From an uncultured Neisseriaceae bacterium (GTDB lineage: Bacteria; Pseudomonadota; Gammaproteobacteria; Burkholderiales; UBA11063), in assembly GCA_937952895.1 (NCBI GenBank), contig CALFYC010000097.1:1-34292 (forward strand): DNA of 34,292 nt, in the 5' to 3' direction. The notes beneath the pieces were generated by a model. It was given only the letters and a program-made list of their open reading frames with translations, was not told where the DNA came from and did not search any database. Positions 1 to 8,053 of this stretch are shown piece after piece. Every line of letters begins with the position of its first letter. Position 1 is the stretch's first letter. The position numbers and the translations under genes were made by a program.

Positions 1-1
1 G

Positions 2-1378
2 TTATTTATTTGTTTTATTTTATATATTTTCAATCTAAATTATAGAAATATTTATCAAATAGCAAATCAACATGGTTTATCAGTTTTTTTAGATGGTGAT
101 ATAGCATCAATTGGTTCTGGTAAATATCTATATACGGTTGATATAAATGATTCAAATGCGATTCGATCAATCCCGTGGCAACAAATTAAACAAGTTCCAA
201 TAGTTTTAGTAACGGGCACCAATGGAAAAACGACAACTGTAAGATTGGTTCATTTTATTGCTAAAATAGCTGGTCATTGTGCTGGTTATTCCTCAACTCA
301 TGAAGTAAGGATTGATGATACGCTTGTTGAAGAGGGAGATTTGTCTGGCCCATCGGGTAGCCAATTAGTTTTAACTAATCCCAAAGTAGATGTTGCAATT
401 TTAGAAGTAGCTCGTGGGGGACTTTCTAGACGAGGTCTAGTAGCTAATCATGTTAATGCTGCTACAATTACTAATTTAGATGCAGATCATTTAGGCATTG
501 ATGGGGTTGATAATCTAACTGATATGTGGCAAGTGAAAAGCTTAGTTTATAGTGCGGTTAGAGATGATGGTTATATAGTCGTGAATTTGGATAATCAGGA
601 ACTAAGAAGTAAAACATTGTCAATTAAAAAGCGAAAGATTTTTATTACACAGAAACTTAATGAGGAAGAGATTCAATCTCTATTACGTGTTGATGATTGT
701 GCTTTTTACGTGAAAAATAATGCTTTTTATTATTTAAATTCACAAAAAATTGCGCAATTAATTATTGATTTTCAGAGTGTGCCGATTACTTTGTCTGGTA
801 GAGCTATTCATAATGTTGAAAATGTATTAAATGCGATGTCTTTAGCTCATAGTATAGGTTATTCTATAAATCATATGGCATATTCAATCGCTAAATACGA
901 TAGTGTTCAAAATAATCAGGGTCGAGCTAATATATTTAATTTAAATGGCGGGACAATTATAGTAGATTATGCTCATAATTTAAGTGGTATAGCATTGATG
1001 ATTAAGCTTGCACAATCATTTTTAGATAAGGATGGATTTTTATCCGTATTATTTGGGGTTACTGGAGATAGGCTATCTTTAATCGAGGATATTGGTAATA
1101 TAGTTATAAAAAATAATATTAATGAAATTTTACTTAAAGATTTAACTTTATATTTACGTGGAAGTGATGCTGGGACTGTTCCATCAAAGTTAAAAGATTC
1201 TTTGATTAATAAAGGAATTAATGATAATCACATTAAATTTATGGAGAGTGAACTAGCTGCTACTAAATATGCAATTGATAATGTTAAAACTAATTCAGTT
1301 TATTTATTATTTTGTCATGTAGAAATAGCACAAGTTATTAACTATATAAAAGAAATTACTGAGTATAATAATGTTTAA
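2..1378 (+). CDS. Mur ligase family protein, cyanophycin-synthetase-like (5' end outside window)
   Basis: The reading frame is open from the first bases of the window, so the true start lies upstream. An in-frame TTG at 245 falls after the nucleotide-binding loop and is not the start. The P-loop GTNGKTTT is coded from about 215. It is followed by a GDLSGP segment, a long match to the cyanophycin synthetase ligase core (VAILEVARGGLSRRGL, then DADHLG), a DYAHN motif and a conserved GDR near the end. These are the ATP-binding and substrate residues of Mur-type amide ligases. Sequence just before the P-loop (PWQQIKQVPIVLVTG) looks like the stand-alone Mur ligases paired with cyanophycin genes rather than full-length CphA, but the missing part decides this. 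It lies 15 bases before a cyanophycinase gene, which supports a role in making an amide-linked aspartate-backbone peptide. The exact substrate is inferred. Confidence 0.8.
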   Translation, partial: LFICFILYIFNLNYRNIYQIANQHGLSVFLDGDIASIGSGKYLYTVDINDSNAIRSIPWQQIKQVPIVLVTGTNGKTTTVRLVHFIAKIAGHCAGYSSTHEVRIDDTLVEEGDLSGPSGSQLVLTNPKVDVAILEVARGGLSRRGLVANHVNAATITNLDADHLGIDGVDNLTDMWQVKSLVYSAVRDDGYIVVNLDNQELRSKTLSIKKRKIFITQKLNEEEIQSLLRVDDCAFYVKNNAFYYLNSQKIAQLIIDFQSVPITLSGRAIHNVENVLNAMSLAHSIGYSINHMAYSIAKYDSVQNNQGRANIFNLNGGTIIVDYAHNLSGIALMIKLAQSFLDKDGFLSVLFGVTGDRLSLIEDIGNIVIKNNINEILLKDLTLYLRGSDAGTVPSKLKDSLINKGINDNHIKFMESELAATKYAIDNVKTNSVYLLFCHVEIAQVINYIKEITEYNNV

Positions 1379-1393
1379 GAGGTATAAAAGCTG

Positions 1394-2206
1394 ATGTCTA
1401 AAGATGTTTCAGAACGCGGTTATGTAATCCCAATTGGTGGAAATGAAAACAAACTAGCAAATAGACAAGTTTTAGAGCGTTTTATCAAGTTAAGTGGTGG
1501 TTCTAATGCATATATTGCAATTATTCCAACAGCTTCAGAATTACCAGATACTGGAGACAATTACGTCAAACTATTTAAAGAAATGGGTGCTATTAATTCG
1601 TTTAATTTAAAGGTTGAGAATCGTATTGATGGCAGTAATCCAGGATATTTAGAACATATTACTAAAGCAACTGGAATTTTTATGACAGGTGGTAATCAAT
1701 TACTATTATCTACAATTCTAGGTGGTACACCAATTGCACAATTAATTAGACGGAAAAATTTAGCCGGAGCACATGTTGCAGGAACTTCAGCTGGTGCCGC
1801 ATTTATTTCAGAGCATATGATAGCTGGTGGTCAAACTGGGGTTATGCCACGCTGCGGTATGGTATCTTTATCTCCTGGTTTAGGTTTAAGTAATAAAATT
1901 TTAGTTGACCAACATTTCTCTCAGCGTGATCGTTTAGGGAGATTACTCACAGCATTATCATATAATCCATTTATCACCGGTGTTGGGATTGATGAAGATA
2001 CTGGAGCCTTTTTAGCCCCAAATGGGGTAATTGAGGTTGTAGGCAGTGGTATGTTAACTATTGTAGATATGTCAGAACTTGAATATTCATCATTACCTAA
2101 AGCTGCAAATGATGATCCAATTAGTTTAATTGGAGTTAAGTTACACATCTTAATTAGTGGATCATCTTATGACTTAATTAATCGTAAATGTATTTTTGGA
2201 AAATAA
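1394..2206 (+). CDS. cphB: cyanophycinase (peptidase family S51)
   Basis: 270 residues, the usual length for the family. Cyanophycinase is a serine exopeptidase that releases beta-Asp-Arg dipeptides from cyanophycin. Visible motifs: the N-terminal strand GYVIPIGGNENK, IIPTAS (44-49), GIFMTGGNQ (94-102), the nucleophile elbow GTSAGAA (S132 as nucleophile), and QHFSQRDRLGRL (about 173-184), which matches the family's HF..R.R..RL block. There is no signal peptide, so it is intracellular and would act on an internal polymer. The ATG at 1394 has GAGG about 10 bases upstream, overlapping the end of the ligase gene region. The next gene starts 3 bases after its stop, so the three genes are almost certainly one transcript. 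The only real alternative is a related S51 dipeptidase (PepE), but the GGN/GTSAGAA context and neighbours favour cyanophycinase. Confidence 0.92.
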   Translation: MSKDVSERGYVIPIGGNENKLANRQVLERFIKLSGGSNAYIAIIPTASELPDTGDNYVKLFKEMGAINSFNLKVENRIDGSNPGYLEHITKATGIFMTGGNQLLLSTILGGTPIAQLIRRKNLAGAHVAGTSAGAAFISEHMIAGGQTGVMPRCGMVSLSPGLGLSNKILVDQHFSQRDRLGRLLTALSYNPFITGVGIDEDTGAFLAPNGVIEVVGSGMLTIVDMSELEYSSLPKAANDDPISLIGVKLHILISGSSYDLINRKCIFGK

Positions 2207-2209
2207 TTA

Positions 2210-3067
2210 ATGAAATTAGTTATACATGGCGGATGTGGTGCACGTGAAGATCAAAAAACCTCATTTTTACAATATCATGAAGCATTACAACAAATTATTA
2301 ATTTAGCCTATGTTAAATTAAGTCAAAGTAATAATGCAATAGAGACCGCAATTTATACCGCTCGAATTTTAGAAGATAATCCTATTTTTAATGCAGGAAC
2401 TGGTTCTCGTATTCAGCAAGATGGGCAAATTAGGATGTCTGCATCAATTATGGATAGTATTCATAATAAATTTGCAGCAGTAATTAATATTCAAGATATA
2501 CAAAATCCAGTAGATGTTGCGGCTAAACTAATGGAACAACATAATAGTATTTTAGCCGGACTGGAAGCAAGTAACTTTGCCCATAATATTTTAAAATTGC
2601 CTAAGTATAACCCCATGACCGAACATAGATTTCAAGAATATCTTAATTTAAAACAAGGTTATACTGGAACAATTGGAGTGGTAGCATTAGATAATAATGG
2701 GGTGATTTGTGCGATTACTTCAACTGGTGGTGCTGGATTTGAGTTTCCAGGTAGAGTAGGCGATAGTCCTACTGTTGCGGGTAATTATGCTTCGAAAATC
2801 ATGGGTGTGTCATGCACTGGAATTGGTGAACATATTGTTAACCAAGCTGTTGCTGCAAAATTGCATACTCGAGTTTGTGATGGTATGAAATTAGAAGATG
2901 CGGTTACTAAAACTATTGCAGAAAGTAATAATTTGGGTGATTATGTAGGCTTGATTAGCCTCGATCAAGAAGGTAACATTGAGGTTGGTTCAACCGATAT
3001 TGCTCAAACATTATATGCTTTTCATGATGGAATTCAATCTAGAACATTCTATAACTCAATTAAGTAA
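2210..3067 (+). CDS. iaaA: isoaspartyl peptidase / plant-type L-asparaginase (Ntn hydrolase)
   Basis: 285 residues. Enzymes of this family self-cleave before a threonine and then hydrolyse beta-aspartyl dipeptides, which are the product of cyanophycinase. The start MKLVIHGGCG and the block FNAGTGSRIQQDGQIRMSAS are family hallmarks. The autocleavage site is the GTIG at 153-156, making T154 the predicted nucleophile. Substrate-binding residues are in STGG (about 171-174) and PGRVGDSPTVAGNYAS. The linker before the cleavage site is short compared with the E. coli enzyme. It starts 3 bases after the cyanophycinase stop and ends the operon. In context its job is the second step of polymer breakdown, freeing aspartate plus the side-chain amino acid (arginine if the polymer is true cyanophycin). 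Substrate choice is inferred from neighbours. Confidence 0.92.
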   Translation: MKLVIHGGCGAREDQKTSFLQYHEALQQIINLAYVKLSQSNNAIETAIYTARILEDNPIFNAGTGSRIQQDGQIRMSASIMDSIHNKFAAVINIQDIQNPVDVAAKLMEQHNSILAGLEASNFAHNILKLPKYNPMTEHRFQEYLNLKQGYTGTIGVVALDNNGVICAITSTGGAGFEFPGRVGDSPTVAGNYASKIMGVSCTGIGEHIVNQAVAAKLHTRVCDGMKLEDAVTKTIAESNNLGDYVGLISLDQEGNIEVGSTDIAQTLYAFHDGIQSRTFYNSIK

Positions 3068-3106
3068 CTGCTAATACAATTCTTATTAAAGGTAGTTTGA
3101 GTTCTA

Positions 3107-3904
3107 TTAAAAGAACAACATACTTAACCCAGTTAATGCAACTAAAATAGAAAAATATCTTTTTAGATGAGATGCGCGCATTTTTTGCGCAAACTTTTCG
3201 CCAATTGATACCATAATTAAGCTTGTAATACAAATCTGTATAACTGCCGGTAGATAAATAAAACCAATTGAATGCTCTAAATTTATAGGGGCTTGTTTCG
3301 CACCTGATATTATAAACCCAAGTGAGCCAAATATTGATACAGTAAGTCCAACTAAAGATGTTGTGCCAACTACATCTTTTATCTTGATTTTATGGAAGTT
3401 CAAGAAAGAAGCACTAAATTCACCACCGGCAATCCCAAGTAATCCAGAAATTGTGCCAATAAATAACCCAGCACTAAAACTCGCAACTTTGGTTGGGTAA
3501 TTTGGAGTTGAGTCTTTACCAATATGCGTAAAATATATTTGTATTGCAATTAATATAGTAGAACTAACAAAAATTAACTTTATAACATGCGAATTAAAAT
3601 AGTGCACAAAAAATAAACTCGAAGCAATTGCACCAATAATTAATCCTGGAACCATTGCCAGTACAATTTTCCAGATGATTTGCTTTTCTTTTTGATAATC
3701 AATAGTTGCAACAACTAAATTAGGAATTGTTATAGCTAATGAAGTAGCTGCAGCAACAGATAGAGACAAATGCTGTGGAATAAAAAGTAGTTTAGTGAGA
3801 GTAAAGAAAATAATAGGAAAGATAATGATTCCACCACCAATACCAAACATTCCAGACATAAGGCCTACTATAATACCAGTAAGGATAAAAATTAGATGTA
3901 TCAA
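3107..3904 (-). CDS. TauE/SafE family membrane permease
   Basis: 265 residues, strongly hydrophobic, with about eight predicted membrane segments. It shows the internal repeat typical of the family: GLMSGMFGIGGGIIIFPI near residue 14 and GTISGLLGIAGGEFSASF near residue 151. Members move sulfite, sulfonates or other small organic anions across the inner membrane; the substrate cannot be read from sequence. The start is a TTG at 3904. It is supported by an AGGA 8 bases before it and by the good family fit of the residues that follow. It lies 17 bases downstream of the methyltransferase gene and is probably translated from the same message. It converges on the cyanophycin operon, with only 39 bases between the stops. 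Confidence 0.85.
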   Translation of the reverse strand: MIHLIFILTGIIVGLMSGMFGIGGGIIIFPIIFFTLTKLLFIPQHLSLSVAAATSLAITIPNLVVATIDYQKEKQIIWKIVLAMVPGLIIGAIASSLFFVHYFNSHVIKLIFVSSTILIAIQIYFTHIGKDSTPNYPTKVASFSAGLFIGTISGLLGIAGGEFSASFLNFHKIKIKDVVGTTSLVGLTVSIFGSLGFIISGAKQAPINLEHSIGFIYLPAVIQICITSLIMVSIGEKFAQKMRASHLKRYFSILVALTGLSMLFF

Positions 3905-3921
3905 TTTATGGTCCTAAAAAA

Positions 3922-4626
3922 CTATTGTCCGATGACAAAGACTACCTCATGCTTATGGATTTCAGGAAGAATAGATAATTCTTTCCATGCCAATATACTT
4001 TTACTAATAATTTGCTCATTTGGTGTCATTAGATCAATGGCTAGAGATAATGATAGTTTATTAGAACAATTGTTAATTAGAGTATTTAAAAGCTGCGAAT
4101 TTCTAAATGGGGTTTCAATAAAAATTTGACTTTGATTATTTTTAATGACTAACTCATTTAATTCTTTTATTCTTTTAATCCGCTCTTGGTTATCAATTGG
4201 TAAATATCCATTGAAAGAAAATGATTGCCCATTAAAACCACTTGCCATTAATGCCATTACTATTGAGTTTGGTCCATGAAATGGGACTACTTTAAATTGA
4301 TTTTGATGGCATAGCTTTACAATTTTTGATCCAGGGTCAGCAATTGCAGGCATACCACAATCAGAAATTAAACCAACATCAAATCCATTAAATAATGGAT
4401 TGATAAGTTCTGATAAATTTTGATTATGCTTATTTAGTTCACGTATATTCAAATTTTGTAAGGAAGTTGTTAAGTTAAGTGTTTTTAAATGTTGCCTAGC
4501 AATTTTGGGCGTTTCAACAATAAAATGAGTTAAATGCTGTATTTGCTTAAGTTCATTTATAGTCAACGTAGAATGCTCTATAGCCGTAGATAGGGTGGTT
4601 GGAATTAAAAATAATTTTGCTACCAT
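3922..4626 (-). CDS. SAM-dependent methyltransferase, tetrapyrrole-methylase fold (short RsmI-like)
   Basis: 234 residues. The protein begins with the family strand KLFLIPTTLS and carries VGLISDCGMPAIADPGS, the SAM-pocket motif shared with RsmI (16S rRNA C1402 2'-O-methyltransferase). It then has FHGPNSIVMALMASGFNGQSF and FNGYLP. It is shorter than typical RsmI (about 280) and resembles the short RsmI paralogue of several proteobacteria, whose target is not firmly known. I therefore do not give it the gene name. The ATG at 4626 lies only about 9 bases after a good -10 hexamer on the same strand (TATAAT, 4640-4635), so the message may be almost leaderless. TauE/SafE follows 17 bases downstream. 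Confidence 0.85.
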   Translation of the reverse strand: MVAKLFLIPTTLSTAIEHSTLTINELKQIQHLTHFIVETPKIARQHLKTLNLTTSLQNLNIRELNKHNQNLSELINPLFNGFDVGLISDCGMPAIADPGSKIVKLCHQNQFKVVPFHGPNSIVMALMASGFNGQSFSFNGYLPIDNQERIKRIKELNELVIKNNQSQIFIETPFRNSQLLNTLINNCSNKLSLSLAIDLMTPNEQIISKSILAWKELSILPEIHKHEVVFVIGQ

Positions 4627-4634
4627 AAAGTATA

Positions 4635-4640
4635 ATTATA
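4635..4640 (-). promoter_or_regulatory. candidate -10 element for the RsmI-like gene
   Basis: On the - strand the hexamer TATAAT runs 4640 to 4635, only 8 bases before the ATG at 4626. A normal start of transcription would fall within 1-3 bases of the start codon. The best -35 at 17-bp spacing is only TTACTA. No Shine-Dalgarno sequence is possible in so short a leader. Confidence 0.4.
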
Positions 4641-5094
4641 GCCTTAAGTTAATATTTTAGTAAATATATCTTAGCAAGATAAAAAAATAATATAATTAGA
4701 CCAGATTGTATCATTATTTAATAAATCTTGTTTTTCAAAAAGCTTTTTCAGCATATAGTTAGAAATTATTTTTAAAGATTATCACAGTAGAAAAATTATC
4801 AAATCTATTAGATTATTGTGCTTGTTAAATACTCCTTATCTGATTATTTAAATTATCCGAAGACAGTTGCTATATTTCACTAGTAATTGCAAAATACATC
4901 GATACAAATATTATCTTTAATCCTATTATTAGATTGTATAGCCTTATTTAATCAAGTTATAATTTACGATAGCATTCTTAAATTAAAAGACGATTTAAAT
5001 TTATTTGGTTTATTTTTCTCCATATTTTATTGATGGGTTTTCTATAAATTAAATCATTCGGTATGTCCATTTTAATTTAAACGTTAGGTTTTAC

Positions 5095-5124
5095 TTGACA
5101 AACAATAATGTTTATAACTATAGT
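5095..5124 (+). promoter_or_regulatory. sigma-70 type promoter for aroE
   Basis: A perfect -35 TTGACA (5095-5100) and a -10 TATAGT (5119-5124) are separated by 18 bp. Transcription should start near 5131, giving a leader of about 47 nt before the aroE ATG at 5178. That ATG has GGAG 7 bases upstream. This is the clearest promoter in the window. Confidence 0.7.
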
Positions 5125-5177
5125 AATGCCAGCTTTACCTGAATTATCAAATACTATTTAGTAATTGGAGCATAAGA

Positions 5178-5969
5178 ATGTACAAATTAGCAGTTGTTGG
5201 TAATCCAATTGACCATAGTTTATCTCCAGTTGTTTTTGCTGAATTTGCTAAACAATTTCAACTTAATTTGGAATATATAAAAATTAAGGCATATGAAAAG
5301 AATTTTAAAGAAACTATAGTTGAATTTTTTAATAAAGGTGGAATGGCACTAAATATAACTAGCCCTTTTAAGCAGATAGCTTATGAGGTGGCAGATAATG
5401 CTACGATGCGAAGCAGATTTACAAAATCAAGTAATTTCTTGTTATTAGATAAAAATCATCATATAAAAGCAGATACTACGGATGGAATTGGGTTAGTTGA
5501 AGATTTACATTGCAATAAACACATTGAGCTGTATCAAAAAAATATTTTAATTTTAGGTAGTGGTTTTGTTTTAGACTCGATTTTGCTTGATTTAATTAAT
5601 GCAAATCCAACAACGATTGATATATTAGCAAGAAACGCTACACGATTTGAATATTTAAAGGCAAAATTTGGCGTTGGCCGTTATGATAGTAACATTGAAT
5701 ATGATGTAGTCTTAAATACTAGTCCAAATGTTGAAGATAACATGCTATTTAAGCAAATTTTTGTACTTAAGAATAATATGGTTTGTTATGATTTAAGTTA
5801 TAGCGCAACTGGTCAAACTTTATTTTTACAAACTATGTGGCAGGTAAATAATAATATTCAATTATACGATGGTCTTGGTATGTTAGTTGAACAAGCAAAA
5901 GTTGCATTTATCAAATTATTTGATAATATTCCTGATACCAAAGTTGTTATAAATTCTATTAGAAGTTAA
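5178..5969 (+). CDS. aroE: shikimate dehydrogenase family protein (divergent AroE)
   Basis: 263 residues, usual AroE length. AroE reduces 3-dehydroshikimate to shikimate with NADPH, the fourth step of aromatic amino-acid synthesis. Shikimate-site motifs are kept: GNPIDHSLSPVVF (S14, S16), NITSPFK with the catalytic lysine K65, TTDG with D102, and the C-terminal DGLGMLVEQAKVAF. Other parts are unusual: the common GAVNTL block reads KSSNFL, DNTDG reads DTTDG, and the NADP loop GAGGA reads GSGFV. The enzyme probably still works, but cofactor binding may differ; a paralogue with another substrate is possible. It has its own promoter and a GGAG ribosome site. The exchanger gene starts 5 bases after its stop. 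Confidence 0.8.
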   Translation: MYKLAVVGNPIDHSLSPVVFAEFAKQFQLNLEYIKIKAYEKNFKETIVEFFNKGGMALNITSPFKQIAYEVADNATMRSRFTKSSNFLLLDKNHHIKADTTDGIGLVEDLHCNKHIELYQKNILILGSGFVLDSILLDLINANPTTIDILARNATRFEYLKAKFGVGRYDSNIEYDVVLNTSPNVEDNMLFKQIFVLKNNMVCYDLSYSATGQTLFLQTMWQVNNNIQLYDGLGMLVEQAKVAFIKLFDNIPDTKVVINSIRS

Positions 5970-5974
5970 TTTAT

Positions 5975-7000
5975 ATGTTGTTAAACTTAATTTGGGCTAT
6001 TTTAAATGTTATCCTAATTGCTGGTATCAGTAGTATATTTTGTAATGCAGTAGAAAATTTTGGGGAAAAACTTGGAATTTCTGAAGGAGTAACTGGGGCA
6101 GTTTTTGCCGCAATTGCAACCGCTTTACCCGAGACTATAATTCCAGTTTTAGCATTAATTACTGAACCAAAGTCACAAGGTGATATTGGTGCAGATATTA
6201 GTATTGGTGCAATTTTAGGTGCTCCATTTATGTTATCCACATTAGCGTTATTCATAGTTACCATATCAACACTTAAAAAACGTGGTCTTACTGGGGTTAT
6301 TAAACCTGAAAGATCTGGGGTTTACCGAGATCTTAAGTTTTTTAGTATTGGTTATATTCTAGTTATTATTGCAGCATTTATACCTCATGGAGATTTATAT
6401 AGATACTTTTGTTATTTTATAGCAATATTGCTTTTTATAACATACATTTCGTATTTATATTTTACAGTTAAAGCATCAAAAAAGCTAATTGAAATTGGTC
6501 ATCAGACAGTTGCTAATAATAAGTTATTACTAAGTTCTTTGGGTTTAAAAGATACCATGCCAATTATTTCAATCCAACTCATTTTTTCAATAATTATGTT
6601 AATTTTGGTGGCTAAATTTTTTATTATAAATGTTGTAAATTTATCACAAGCATTGAATTTATCAACTTTTTTCATTTCAATTGTTTTGATTCCGATTGCA
6701 ACTGAAATGCCTGAGAAAATGAATAGTATAATTTGGTTAAAACAAAGAAAAGATACTTTAGCTATTAGTAATATAACTGGAGCAATGGTTTTTCAAGGAA
6801 CATTATTACCAATTATTGGTATTTTATATACTAATTGGACTATTGCAAATCCAATTCATATGATATCGATTGGTGCAACATTACTAGCTACATTATTATT
6901 TTATGTGAAATTAAAGCGTGGCGAATTACATGTGTGGATGTTTATATCCAATATGATAATTTATATTATAAGTATTTTAATTAGTTTTTATTTGAGTTAG
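5975..7000 (+). CDS. CaCA-superfamily cation exchanger (YrbG-like sodium/calcium antiporter)
   Basis: 341 residues with about ten hydrophobic segments. Two alpha-repeats are present, as in Na+/Ca2+ exchangers. The first is the segment SEGVTGAVFAAIATALPETI followed by ADISIGAILGAP (about 35-85). The second is IPIATEMPEKMNSIIW followed by ISNITGAMVFQGTLLP (about 235-285). The PE pair in each repeat supplies the ion-binding glutamate. It acts in the inner membrane, trading a cation for Na+ or H+; the ion is not determined. There is no strong Shine-Dalgarno sequence before the ATG, and the gene starts 5 bases after aroE, so translation probably depends on coupling. tcdA starts 5 bases after its stop. 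Confidence 0.85.
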   Translation: MLLNLIWAILNVILIAGISSIFCNAVENFGEKLGISEGVTGAVFAAIATALPETIIPVLALITEPKSQGDIGADISIGAILGAPFMLSTLALFIVTISTLKKRGLTGVIKPERSGVYRDLKFFSIGYILVIIAAFIPHGDLYRYFCYFIAILLFITYISYLYFTVKASKKLIEIGHQTVANNKLLLSSLGLKDTMPIISIQLIFSIIMLILVAKFFIINVVNLSQALNLSTFFISIVLIPIATEMPEKMNSIIWLKQRKDTLAISNITGAMVFQGTLLPIIGILYTNWTIANPIHMISIGATLLATLLFYVKLKRGELHVWMFISNMIIYIISILISFYLS

Positions 7001-7005
7001 AATTT

Positions 7006-7713
7006 ATGCAAAAACAGTTTTATAGAACATCAATTTTATTGGGTGAAGAGAAAATCGATGAATTAGCAACAAAGCATGTGATTATTGCCGGTGTTGGTGG
7101 TGTTGGTGGTTTTGTTGTTGAAGCTATTGTAAGAGCAGGAATTGGTAAAATTACGATAATTGATCATGATATTGTTGATATTACTAATATTAATCGTCAA
7201 TTAATTGCAACTTTGGATAGTGTGGGTAAACCTAAAATTGATTTATTTGTTGAGCGAGTTGCCAGTATTAATCCTGAATGTAAAATAGTTGCCAAACAAG
7301 TATTTATTGATGAAAATAACTTAAATGATTTAATTACTCAAGATGTAGATTATGTATTTGATTGTATCGATAGTGTTCCATCAAAAATTGCGCTAATTAG
7401 GTATTGTTTAGCTAATAAGATAAAGATTATTTCCAGTATGGGTGCAGGAAACCGTTATGATGTAACTAAGGTTCAAATTGCTGATATTAGTAGGACTAAG
7501 AGTTGTGGTTTAGCACGTGTGATGAGACTTGGATTAAAGAAACATCGAATAACTAAAGGTTTAAAAGTTGTTTATTCAGAAGAGCCTGGAAGTTCACCAT
7601 TGGCACAGGGGAAGGGTTTAAGACCAATTAATGGAACTATTAGTTACTTGCCCGCACTTTTTGGTTTAATGATGTCAGGTTATGTAATTAAATATCTAAT
7701 TGATAATTCATGA
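7006..7713 (+). CDS. tcdA: tRNA threonylcarbamoyladenosine dehydratase
   Basis: 235 residues, somewhat shorter than E. coli TcdA (268). This ThiF/E1-like enzyme uses ATP to cyclise t6A to ct6A at position 37 of ANN-decoding tRNAs. Visible features: the N-terminal FYRTSILLGEEKID, the nucleotide loop VIIAGVGGVGGFV (about 26-38), the ThiF signature DHDIVDITNINRQL (about 53-66), VGKPK, the conserved YVFDCIDS, the SMGAGN turn, and the EEPGSSPLAQGKGLRPINGTIS segment (about 192-213) specific to TcdA. The C-terminal hydrophobic helix is present. It is the last gene of the aroE transcript and is followed by a terminator. Confidence 0.93.
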   Translation: MQKQFYRTSILLGEEKIDELATKHVIIAGVGGVGGFVVEAIVRAGIGKITIIDHDIVDITNINRQLIATLDSVGKPKIDLFVERVASINPECKIVAKQVFIDENNLNDLITQDVDYVFDCIDSVPSKIALIRYCLANKIKIISSMGAGNRYDVTKVQIADISRTKSCGLARVMRLGLKKHRITKGLKVVYSEEPGSSPLAQGKGLRPINGTISYLPALFGLMMSGYVIKYLIDNS

Positions 7714-7741
7714 ATATTGCTATTGATATAAATAATTTTTA

Positions 7742-7783
7742 TATAATAAGACATATTCAAAGTCTCATTATAATTTTCTTTTT
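7742..7783 (+). terminator. Rho-independent terminator after tcdA
   Basis: TATAAT-a-AGAC (7742-7752) pairs with GTCT-c-ATTATA (7762-7772), leaving one internal mismatch and a 9-base loop. The tract TTTTCTTTTT follows (7774-7783). It lies 29 bases past the tcdA stop, on its strand. Confidence 0.6.
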
Positions 7784-7905
7784 ATTATATACAATTTAAA
7801 AAATTTAGATGCTGACCAGTTAGGCTTAGTCTGATAACCTAGAATGGTTGATCCTAATATAATTCCTTGAGTAGTTATAAAGTTATTAATAACTTTTGTT
7901 TTTTT
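7784..7905. other. spacer between tcdA terminator and ffs, ending in a second + strand hairpin
   Basis: A perfect palindrome AAAGTTATTAATAACTTT (7879-7896) is followed by TGTTTTTTT, a second terminator-like signal on the + strand. The block before it (about 7800-7875) is less AT-rich than normal spacers here and has short self-complementary pieces such as TAGG/CCTA. It could hold a small RNA of about 110 nt, or a decayed gene. On the - strand the same bases give an open frame whose end reads GYQTKPNWSASKFF, which I do not recognise. Confidence 0.3.
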
Positions 7906-7942
7906 AATAGTGTTCCGGGTAAGCAATGTAAAACATATTGAG

Positions 7943-8040
7943 GTGGTGAGCCAAACCCTTGGCACTTGTTAAATCCACATATGGCTGCTTCGTTCCCGAC
8001 CTGACCAGGTTTTGCGGCTAACAATGCAAGGAGACCCACC
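7943..8040 (-). ncRNA. ffs: 4.5S (small) signal recognition particle RNA
   Basis: Read on the - strand, the sequence contains ACCTGGTCAGGTC, a GGAA tetraloop and GAAGCAGCC. This is the highly conserved SRP helix 8 core that binds Ffh (M domain) and FtsY. The two ends pair: GGTGGGTC at the 5' side with GGCTCACC at the 3' side, with two G-U pairs. The length is about 96-98 nt, slightly shorter than E. coli 4.5S RNA (114). The base pair closing the tetraloop is G-C rather than the E. coli C-G. The gene begins 13 bases after the ybaB stop on the same strand. I see no convincing own promoter, so it may be cut from the dnaX-ybaB transcript or use a promoter inside ybaB. Ends are approximate. Confidence 0.93.
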
Positions 8041-8053
8041 ATTGTTGTAGTAA

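Larger units (their letters stand above)
4627..5177. other. 551-bp intergenic region, divergent promoters, no gene seen
   Basis: This very AT-rich stretch separates the - strand methyltransferase from the + strand aroE. No frame on either strand gives a recognisable protein or a decayed gene that I can name. It holds a candidate -10 for the methyltransferase at its left edge and a clear promoter for aroE at its right edge. A short self-complementary AAAAAGCTTTTT lies near 4737. Nothing else is supported. Confidence 0.6.

Noticed and set aside
5971..6264. 97-codon - strand frame opposite the exchanger gene
   Set aside because: It is a shadow of the exchanger's first alpha-repeat, whose codons and motifs are clearly real on the + strand.
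7768..7965. 65-codon - strand open frame from a GTG inside the 4.5S RNA gene
   Set aside because: It overlaps the SRP RNA and begins within its paired 3' arm, has no ribosome site, and its translation resembles no family I know. Kept only as a note on the spacer.
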